The notes below the pieces were generated by a model. That model saw only the letters and a list, made by a program, of their open reading frames with translations. It ran no database searches and was not told the origin of the DNA. From Candidatus Sulfotelmatobacter sp. (lineage in GTDB: Bacteria > Acidobacteriota > Terriglobia > Terriglobales > Acidobacteriaceae), in the NCBI GenBank assembly GCA_030044775.1, contig JASICF010000227.1:1-5325 (forward strand): DNA of 5,325 bases. The letters are read 5' to 3'. The translations under genes and the position numbers were made by a program. Positions 1 to 4,951 of the stretch are shown here, piece by piece. Position 1 is the stretch's first letter. Each line of letters opens with the position of its first letter.

Positions 1-253
1 CGAGGCCGATTTTCTTGCCGAGATGATCGGCAACGGCTCCGGCAACCGCACAACCCGCAATGCAGCCGATCAAAGCACAACCGGCAGCCCATCCGATGCC
101 TGTCGCGCCAAGATGAAAGCGTTGGCTCAGATAACCGATGGCTCCGCTGATTACGATATTGTCGTAACCGAACAGGAGTCCGCCAAAGGTGGAGACACTG
201 GCCGCCACGACCAGCGGAACATGAGAATGGGATTGGACCGGCGAGCGCGTCAG
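1..253 (-). CDS. MFS sugar porter (XylE-like), N-terminal part only
   Basis: This is the N-terminus of a 12-TM proton-coupled sugar transporter of the inner membrane, open at the left window edge with about 84 residues visible. TM1 carries the sugar-porter signature FGGLLFGYDNIVISG at about residues 23-37. TM2 (about 53-75) contains ALIGCIAGCAVAG, which closely resembles TM2 of E. coli XylE as I recall it. The cytoplasmic loop motif is ADHLGKKIG at 75-83, a D-x-x-G-K/R-K/R motif. The frame has a stop at 274-272 and then no ATG before TM1. The call starts at CTG 253-251, giving MTRSPVQSHSH before TM1, with GAGG at 265-262 eight bases upstream. The alternative is GTG at 208-206, which leaves only seven residues before the FGG motif and has no clear RBS. 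The CTG lies 1 nt after the uxuA-like stop, implying cotranscription and likely translational coupling. The family is sure. The transported sugar is unknown, but the context suggests the substrate or product of this pathway. Confidence 0.85.
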   Translation of the reverse strand, partial: MTRSPVQSHSHVPLVVAASVSTFGGLLFGYDNIVISGAIGYLSQRFHLGATGIGWAAGCALIGCIAGCAVAGAVADHLGKKIGL

Positions 254-254
254 G

Positions 255-1379
255 TTAGCAGCCTCGCCGAGTTAACTCTGCCGGCGCGGCGGCAGCAGCC
301 GTCAAGGTCGACTCCAGCGCCGCTTTTGCTGCAAGAATGAAGCCCAAAGTGTGCGCCATGCCCGCGTGCCAGGGAGCGGCGCACGACATTTGCGGAGTAT
401 GGTCTGGAACAATCACTCCCTCGAAGTGATTGCGGTGAAGAATCGAGAGAATGCGGATCATATCGACATCGCCCTCGTCAATAAACGTCTCACGATAGTT
501 CGGCGCCTTACCCACGACATTGCGCAGATGAATGTAGGCGATCTTGCCTTGCCGGCTGTAACGATCGACCGCTTCGTAGACGTCGCCATCGGTCATCTCA
601 GCGATAGTGCCCACGCAGAGTTCGAGCATATTGAACCGGCTGGAAACTGAATCGAGCAAGCGCTGATACATGTGCGGCTGAAATACCAGACGCGGCTGCT
701 GGCGCATGGTCGGCATGGGAGGATCATCGGGATGCGCTGCCAGGCGCACGCCTGCTTGCTCGGCGACCGGAACCACATCTTCCAGAAATCGGTGCAAACG
801 CCGCCAGAGTTCTTCGTGCGAAATGGCCGGCAACGCGCCCGGCGGAGCGGCTGGGTCGTAAACCATGTTCCAGACGACGCCGTTCGGAATTGGTTCGTCG
901 TCAGCGGGGCCATCCATTCCGACCGTTAACGCGCGGCCGCGGCCGGAAGGCGTGGTAACGCGCCCGCAAACTCCCGCGAGGCTGAAGTTGTACCCAAGCA
1001 CCGGAATTCCGGCTTCGCCCATGTGGCGAATAATGGTTTTTACTTTCTCAATTTGCTCACGACGCTTCGGGCCATCCAGCAGAATGTCATGCCAGTGCGC
1101 GGGATCGAGGTTTTCAATGGCCGCGAGCGTAAGGCCGGCATTCTCGATTTCGCACCGCAGACTTTTTAGTTCGGCGACGGTCCACAGTTTTTCGGGATCG
1201 CCGGCTACTCCCCATGGTTCATACTTCGCGCCGGTGGGCTGGTTGCTGCGCGGGTTTTTCGAGCCCTGGTTGAAGTAGTCGACAAGATGCACGACAACGT
1301 GAGTGCATCCCGCTTGGCGCGCGAAATCGTAATATTCGCGGGTCAGCATGTGCCGGTACAACCCAAGGCCTACCTTCAT
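255..1379 (-). CDS. uxuA: UxuA-family TIM-barrel dehydratase (mannonate dehydratase-like)
   Basis: Mannonate dehydratase (EC 4.2.1.8) removes water from D-mannonate to give 2-keto-3-deoxy-D-gluconate in cytoplasmic hexuronate breakdown. The 374-residue product shows the UxuA pattern: YNFSLAG at 130-136, the hallmark HPDDPP at 216-221, LCVG at 254-257, IHLRN at 283-287, GDVDM at 303-307 and PDHTPQ at 325-330. His216, Cys255, His284 and Asp326 match the usual metal-binding set, and Arg286 is kept. Compared with my memory of E. coli UxuA (394 aa), the segment between YNF and HPDDPP is shorter and the PDHGHQ motif reads PDHTPQ, so the substrate may differ. The start is ATG 1379-1377, overlapping the SDR stop as ATGA. 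A GGA lies 8 nt upstream, and the protein begins MKVGLGLY as expected for the barrel's first strand. An in-frame upstream ATG at 1454 adds 25 basic residues lying inside the SDR gene and is rejected. The C-terminus ends in an Ala-rich tail (about 360-366). Confidence 0.85.
   Translation of the reverse strand: MKVGLGLYRHMLTREYYDFARQAGCTHVVVHLVDYFNQGSKNPRSNQPTGAKYEPWGVAGDPEKLWTVAELKSLRCEIENAGLTLAAIENLDPAHWHDILLDGPKRREQIEKVKTIIRHMGEAGIPVLGYNFSLAGVCGRVTTPSGRGRALTVGMDGPADDEPIPNGVVWNMVYDPAAPPGALPAISHEELWRRLHRFLEDVVPVAEQAGVRLAAHPDDPPMPTMRQQPRLVFQPHMYQRLLDSVSSRFNMLELCVGTIAEMTDGDVYEAVDRYSRQGKIAYIHLRNVVGKAPNYRETFIDEGDVDMIRILSILHRNHFEGVIVPDHTPQMSCAAPWHAGMAHTLGFILAAKAALESTLTAAAAAPAELTRRGC
262..268 (-). 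promoter_or_regulatory. Candidate ribosome binding site for the MFS porter
   Basis: On the minus strand GGCGAGG spans 268-262, and its GAGG core sits 8 nt before the CTG at 253-251. It lies inside the last codons of the uxuA-like gene. It is the only Shine-Dalgarno-like sequence near the porter start and favours the CTG over the downstream GTG at 208. Seen in sequence; function inferred. Confidence 0.4.
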
Positions 1380-2149
1380 AGACGGTTTCCGATTCCCGAA
1401 CCGTAGTCCGCGCCGAGAATTTGCCCGCTGATTTCTGCGGCAAGGGGCGAACACAGAAAAACGAAAGCGTCTGCGATCGACTCCGGGCTATTGCGCTTTC
1501 CCAAGGTCACGCGAAGTACAAACTCGCGATACGCGGGGTCCTCCTCAAACACTTTCAGCGAGCTCCCTGCCGCGACATTTCCGGGGGAAATCACGTTCAC
1601 GCGGATGCCGGAGGACGCGTATTCCAGAGCCATGCAGCGAGCAAAATTCTCGAGCGCGGCTTTAGCCGAGGCATAAGCGGGAATCTGCGTGTGCGGAACG
1701 CGCGCGACATAGGATGAAGTAAAAATGAGGTGGCCAGGTATCTTACGTTTGACCCATTGCGCAAAAACCGCGCGAGTCAGATTCACTTGCGCCAAAAAGT
1801 TGAAACGAAAGATGCGGTCAAACTCGGATTCGGAAGTTGTGGCGAAGGGGTGAAGGCCGCAGCCTCCGGCATGCCCGAGCACAGTATCCATACCGGGAAA
1901 GCGTTCGAAGGACTCCTCAACAACCCGTGCCAATTGCGATGAATTGGTGATGTCGCAGGGATGGTAAAAATACTTTTGATCGGAAATCTGCCAGAGTTTT
2001 AGCGTCTTGCGGGCGTCATGTTCCGGCTTCACATCGATCAGAACAAGCGTGGCTCCGGCCGCGTTCAACCGTTTCACCATGTGCTCGGCGATCGCGCCCA
2101 TTGCTCCGGTGATGAAGATTAGTTTGCCGGAAAGATCGATTTGGATCAT
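1376..2149 (-). CDS. SDR-family oxidoreductase, possible fructuronate reductase / mannonate dehydrogenase
   Basis: This is a 257-residue classical-length short-chain dehydrogenase, probably a cytoplasmic NAD(H)-dependent enzyme of sugar-acid metabolism. The Rossmann start is LIFITGAMGAIA at 10-21. Asp39 at the end of strand 2 suggests NAD(H) rather than NADP(H). CDI is at 65-67. The catalytic set is complete: Asn117, Ser146, Tyr159 and Lys163 (YASAK). Two spots depart from the textbook SDR: the glycine motif lacks its later glycines, and the usual NNAG reads GHAG at 92-95. As I recall, Bacillus YjmF-type fructuronate reductases also deviate here (TGGGG-V-L and NGAGG followed by HP), and HPFATT follows at 100-105. 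With the uxuA-like gene overlapping it, reduction of fructuronate to mannonate is the best guess; KduD-like activity is the main alternative. The start is ATG 2149-2147 with no strong RBS. The 69-nt gap upstream shows no terminator or clear promoter. The family is certain; the substrate is inferred. Confidence 0.85.
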   Translation of the reverse strand: MIQIDLSGKLIFITGAMGAIAEHMVKRLNAAGATLVLIDVKPEHDARKTLKLWQISDQKYFYHPCDITNSSQLARVVEESFERFPGMDTVLGHAGGCGLHPFATTSESEFDRIFRFNFLAQVNLTRAVFAQWVKRKIPGHLIFTSSYVARVPHTQIPAYASAKAALENFARCMALEYASSGIRVNVISPGNVAAGSSLKVFEEDPAYREFVLRVTLGKRNSPESIADAFVFLCSPLAAEISGQILGADYGSGIGNRL

Positions 2150-2218
2150 GGTTGATTCGCTCGTTTGTTCGCATCCGGCTCGAGTAGGAACAAGTCTTAA
2201 CCGTCCTGAATCGATCGC

Positions 2219-2911
2219 CTACATGATTCCGTGTTTTTCAAATGCAGCCACGGCGCTGCTTCCTGCTTCGAGCGCTTTTCTCACGACTTTTTCACCGCGT
2301 GCTTTTTCCAAAGCCTTCGTAAAGACCTCAGTCGCGGCTTGGACCGGGATCGCACAAACCCCGTCAATATCGCCGAATATGAAATCACCTGGACGAACGC
2401 GAACAGCTCCGATCTCGACGGCAATTCGGAAATCCACGACCTTGTATCGCGGCGCAGAGTCCTGCGCATACGAGCCGAAGCCAAAGCAAGGGAAGTCAAG
2501 ATCTAGTATGGCCTTGGTGTCGCGCACATAGCCGTTCAGAACCGCGCCGGCTGCACCCAATTTACGGGCGCGAATGCTCATGAGTTCGCCCCAAAGAGCG
2601 TTGCGGGGAGACGATCCCGTATTCACATAAACTTCGTTTTGCTTTAAATCGTCGAGAGCTTCGAGCATCAGACCGAAGGGCCTTTCCATCAGTTTGTTGT
2701 TTGTTCCGGAAACCTTTTCTTCAAACACATCAACAGCCAGAACTGGCATTGCGCGGCCAACCACGACCATATCCGGCCGCAAAGCGCGAATCTGCGGGGG
2801 CAGGAACTGATGCTGCAGACCGAGCTTATCCATGACGTCGCCCACCACACAGGTGAACAATTCTTTGCGGATAATCGAAAACAACTCTTCGTCGTTGTGC
2901 CAGAGATCCAT
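2219..2911 (-). CDS. RraA-like / HMG-aldolase-like protein
   Basis: This 230-residue protein belongs to the RraA-like fold. The family includes RNase E regulator RraA and the class II, metal-dependent 4-hydroxy-4-methyl-2-oxoglutarate / oxaloacetate-type pyruvate aldolases. Features visible are GDVMDKLG at 24-31, VGRAMPV at 51-57, the core WGELMSIRARKLGAAGAVL at 107-125 leading to NGYVRD at 126-131, and GDFIFGDIDGVCAIP at 175-189. Arg130-Asp131 with Glu109 gives E-X20-R-D, close to the D-X20-R-D metal-site motif of the aldolases. The usual DG before the VRD reads NG. Length and the intact Arg-Asp pair fit an enzyme better than an RNase E inhibitor. Its place between an aldolase and an SDR in a sugar-acid operon suggests a pyruvate-lyase or decarboxylase role, which is inference. 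The start is ATG 2911-2909, 50 nt after the aldolase stop. The nearest GGGAAG lies about 14 nt upstream, further than usual. The frame stays open to an ATG at 3088, but that stretch overlaps the aldolase gene and is not family-like. Confidence 0.8.
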   Translation of the reverse strand: MDLWHNDEELFSIIRKELFTCVVGDVMDKLGLQHQFLPPQIRALRPDMVVVGRAMPVLAVDVFEEKVSGTNNKLMERPFGLMLEALDDLKQNEVYVNTGSSPRNALWGELMSIRARKLGAAGAVLNGYVRDTKAILDLDFPCFGFGSYAQDSAPRYKVVDFRIAVEIGAVRVRPGDFIFGDIDGVCAIPVQAATEVFTKALEKARGEKVVRKALEAGSSAVAAFEKHGIM

Positions 2912-2961
2912 AATCAGTGTCGAGACTTCCCAGTCAACGAGATTGCGGCCGGAATTTGTCG

Positions 2962-3621
2962 TTAATGAGCCATTCCGCGCGCCTCTCGAATCTTCGCGAT
3001 GAACTGCCGGGCGAGGCCGGTAATCGATTGATAGTCGCCGCGTTTCGCTCCCGCAGTCAGATTGCCACCCGCCCCTACGGCCACACAACCGGCACGAATC
3101 CAGTCTCCCGCGTTCTCAACGCTCACTCCGCCGGTAGGCATCAGCCGGGCCTGTGGCAACGGACCCATCACAGCCTTCACGAAACCCGGCCCGAGAAGCT
3201 CGCCGGGAAATACTTTAATAATGTCCGCGCCGCACTCCATCGCCTGAACGATCTCGGTGACCGTGCTCGCACCTGGCATGTAGGGAACCTGATAGCGGTT
3301 GCACAGACGCGCGGCTTCGGGGCTGACAGATGGTCCAACAATAAATTGCGCCCCGGCAAGAATCGCCGCCCGCGCGGTTTCAGGGTCGAGTACGGTGCCT
3401 GCACCGATGAGAATGTTCCTGGCGGCGTCGCGGCGCACGAGATCCGCGATAACCGCGAGAGCGCCGGGCACGGTAAACGTGATTTCAATGGCTCCCACAC
3501 CGCCCTCGGCGCAAGCGTCTGCAATGCGGGAAGCCTGATCGGAACTCTCGGCGCGGACAACGGCCACCAGGCCGGAGTCCACGATCTTCCCCAGAATTTT
3601 CATTTTCGGCAAAGAAGTCAT
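2962..3621 (-). CDS. eda: KDPG/KHG aldolase family protein (2-keto-3-deoxy-(6-phospho)gluconate aldolase)
   Basis: This class I aldolase of 219 residues cleaves 2-keto-3-deoxy-6-phosphogluconate or a related keto-deoxy acid to pyruvate and an aldehyde (phosphate) in the cytoplasm. The motifs run in the expected order: VAVVRAE at 19-25, EITFTVPGA at 46-54 with catalytic Glu46, GAGTV at 73-77, GPSVSPE at 96-102, PGAST at 116-120, IIKVFPGE at 134-141 with Schiff-base Lys136, and PTGGV at 162-166. Length is normal. The Schiff-base motif KVFPGE replaces the usual KFFPAE, and EITF replaces EVTL; both are mild changes. The start is ATG 3621-3619. ATG at 3603 (MKILGKI) is an equally family-like alternative, and neither has a strong RBS. 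It lies 64 nt downstream of the MR/MLE gene and 50 nt upstream of the RraA-like gene. No KDG kinase is present in the window, so whether it acts on phosphorylated or free substrate (or on a galacto-epimer, as DgoA does) cannot be decided. Confidence 0.92.
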   Translation of the reverse strand: MTSLPKMKILGKIVDSGLVAVVRAESSDQASRIADACAEGGVGAIEITFTVPGALAVIADLVRRDAARNILIGAGTVLDPETARAAILAGAQFIVGPSVSPEAARLCNRYQVPYMPGASTVTEIVQAMECGADIIKVFPGELLGPGFVKAVMGPLPQARLMPTGGVSVENAGDWIRAGCVAVGAGGNLTAGAKRGDYQSITGLARQFIAKIREARGMAH

Positions 3622-3685
3622 ATGCGAACCAGATTTTCAAAGAGTTTTTTTATCTACCGTGCGTTTCTTAGAACGTAAGTTTTTT
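3622..3685 (-). promoter_or_regulatory. A-tract-rich intergenic gap, possible internal regulatory region
   Basis: This 64-nt gap between the MR/MLE and aldolase genes is far more AT-rich than its surroundings. On the minus strand it holds two 7-A runs, at 3686-3680 and 3651-3645, with starts 35 bp apart, plus a shorter A4 run at 3637-3634. Between the 7-A runs is TTCTAAGAA (3673-3665), a 4-bp inverted repeat around one base. A weak TAGATA lies just before the second run, but I find no convincing -35 partner. It could be an internal promoter or operator, bent DNA, or a translation-enhancing leader for the aldolase. There is no intrinsic terminator in the operon's direction. Function is speculative. 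Confidence 0.2.
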
Positions 3686-4924
3686 TCACTCGAAAAACGG
3701 CTCGCCCTTGCGAGCGTATTTACGAGCGACCTTTTCATTGAGCGCGACGCCGAGTCCAGGCTTATCCGGGAGCCGAATCGTACCGTTCTGGATAATCGGG
3801 TTGGGCATGCCTTCAACCAAGTCATTCCAGAAAGGCACGTCCGACGCGTGGAATTCGAGCACAAGAAAATTCGGAATGGCAGCGCAGAAATGCGCAGATA
3901 ACAGCGTCCCTACCGGGCTGCTGATGTTATGCGGCGCAATCGGGATTGTCTGCGAGTCCGCAAATTGTGCGATCTGGCAAGCCACTGCCAAGCCTCCGAC
4001 TTTCTGCAAATCGGGAGTCGCAATGCCTACGGCATGCGCTTGCAGCATTTCTCGAAATCCGTGGAAAAGATATAAATTTTCTCCGGTTGCGATGGGAACT
4101 CTCACGCGTGCCGCGACAGCCCGCAGCGCCTCCAGGCTTTCTGGAGGAACGGGATCTTCCAGCCACAGCAGTCGGAATGGCTCCAGTGCCTGAGCAACCT
4201 TGATCACGTCGCTGACGCTGTATCGCCAGTGGCAATCCGCGGCAAGGTCGATTTCATAACCTACTGCATCACGCACGGCCCCGATCAGGCTCACCATGTG
4301 ATCCATGGCACGATTCGACAAACAGCGGTTATGCGGATCGAAGCCTTCCGTTCCCGGAACATCCAGATCGAACTTCAATGCCGTGTAGCCTTGCGACTTC
4401 ATGGCAAGCGCTCGTTTGCCATAATCGCCGGGAGAAGATGCGGGCTCGCCTTTCGCTTCGCCGTAATAATCCTTCGGCTTGTGCCTGGGGTCGCGTTTCA
4501 CCCACGACGGCTGCCGCGAGCGCAGAACTTCATCGAGGCTCTCGAGCGCTTCGCCTCCGTGGCAGTCGGCATAGATGCGGACTTCGTCGCGGAACTTGCC
4601 GCCGAGCAATCGATAAATCGGAACCTCCAGCCACTGCCCGAGCACATCCCAAAGCGCGGCTTCGATGCCGCTGATCGCGTTGTAAACAATTCCCGCGACC
4701 GAACCGGCTCCCGAAGTGGCCAGCTGCAGTTTACGAAACAGGCGATGGACGTCACGAGGATCCTCGCCCACAAGAAGCGGTTCGAGCGACCGCAGAATCG
4801 CCGTGAGACCGGGTGCGAAGAAACATTCACCCAGACCACGAATTCCTTCGTCGGTTTCGAGGCGAACGAAGGTCCAATCGAAATTACCTTCGACCACCGC
4901 GGTCTTGAGACGAACAATCTTCAA
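3686..4924 (-). CDS. Enolase-superfamily (MR/MLE) sugar-acid dehydratase
   Basis: This 412-residue member of the mandelate racemase / muconate-lactonizing group probably dehydrates an aldonate to a 2-keto-3-deoxy acid in the cytoplasm using Mg2+. The N-terminal capping domain (about 1-115) has LETDEGIRGLGE at 22-33 and AISGIEAALWDVLGQ at 83-97. In the barrel, ALKFD at 182-186 holds Lys184. The metal ligands are Asp230 (AADCH), Glu256 (WLEDP) and Glu282 (ATGEN). His232 and His332 (APHN) are the likely acid/base residues, as in D-galactonate and gluconate dehydratases. TPDLQKVGG is at 303-311 and the closing KPGLGV at 388-393. An extra polar stretch at about 140-168 (rich in Lys, Asp, Pro, Gly) is unlike DgoD as I recall it. 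The start is TTG 4924-4922, the first start-type codon after the in-frame TAA of the upstream gene, with AGG 6 nt before it. The stop TGA is at 3688-3686. Substrate candidates are galactonate, gluconate, mannonate or a deoxy-sugar acid; sequence alone does not decide. Confidence 0.9.
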   Translation of the reverse strand: MKIVRLKTAVVEGNFDWTFVRLETDEGIRGLGECFFAPGLTAILRSLEPLLVGEDPRDVHRLFRKLQLATSGAGSVAGIVYNAISGIEAALWDVLGQWLEVPIYRLLGGKFRDEVRIYADCHGGEALESLDEVLRSRQPSWVKRDPRHKPKDYYGEAKGEPASSPGDYGKRALAMKSQGYTALKFDLDVPGTEGFDPHNRCLSNRAMDHMVSLIGAVRDAVGYEIDLAADCHWRYSVSDVIKVAQALEPFRLLWLEDPVPPESLEALRAVAARVRVPIATGENLYLFHGFREMLQAHAVGIATPDLQKVGGLAVACQIAQFADSQTIPIAPHNISSPVGTLLSAHFCAAIPNFLVLEFHASDVPFWNDLVEGMPNPIIQNGTIRLPDKPGLGVALNEKVARKYARKGEPFFE

Positions 4925-4930
4925 CGCTTG

Positions 4931-4936
4931 CCTGCC
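4931..4936 (-). promoter_or_regulatory. Ribosome binding site supporting the TTG start of the MR/MLE gene
   Basis: GGCAGG on the minus strand (4936-4931) ends 6 nt before TTG 4924-4922. No ATG, GTG or other TTG occurs in frame between the upstream TAA (4954-4952) and this TTG, and the translated MKIVRLKTA is the standard beginning of the family. Together these fix the start. Confidence 0.6.
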
Positions 4937-4951
4937 GTTTCCAGATATCTC

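Noticed and set aside
23..340. 105-codon open frame on the plus strand at the left edge
   Set aside because: The minus strand of the same stretch encodes an unmistakable sugar-porter TM1-TM2, so the plus frame is a shadow.
1380..1454. N-terminal extension of the UxuA-like gene to an upstream ATG
   Set aside because: The extra 25 residues are basic, overlap the SDR C-terminus in another frame and have no family counterpart; ATG 1379 fits the barrel start and the ATGA overlap.
2007..2531. 174-codon open frame on the plus strand
   Set aside because: Antisense to the SDR start and the RraA-like C-terminus; Ser/Thr/Pro/Ala-rich composition typical of a mirror frame, with no motif.
2912..3088. 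N-terminal extension of the RraA-like gene
   Set aside because: The extension would overlap the aldolase C-terminus by more than 100 nt, and its residues are not RraA-like; family similarity begins after ATG 2911.
2917..3678. 253-codon open frame on the plus strand
   Set aside because: Antisense to the KDPG aldolase, with low-complexity basic composition and no family motifs; a shadow frame.
3662..3686. Possible intrinsic terminator (short stem then T-run) on the plus strand
   Set aside because: The stem is only 4-5 bp and AT-containing, and the T-run is on the strand opposite to all genes, so there is no transcript for it to end. It does not terminate the minus-strand operon.
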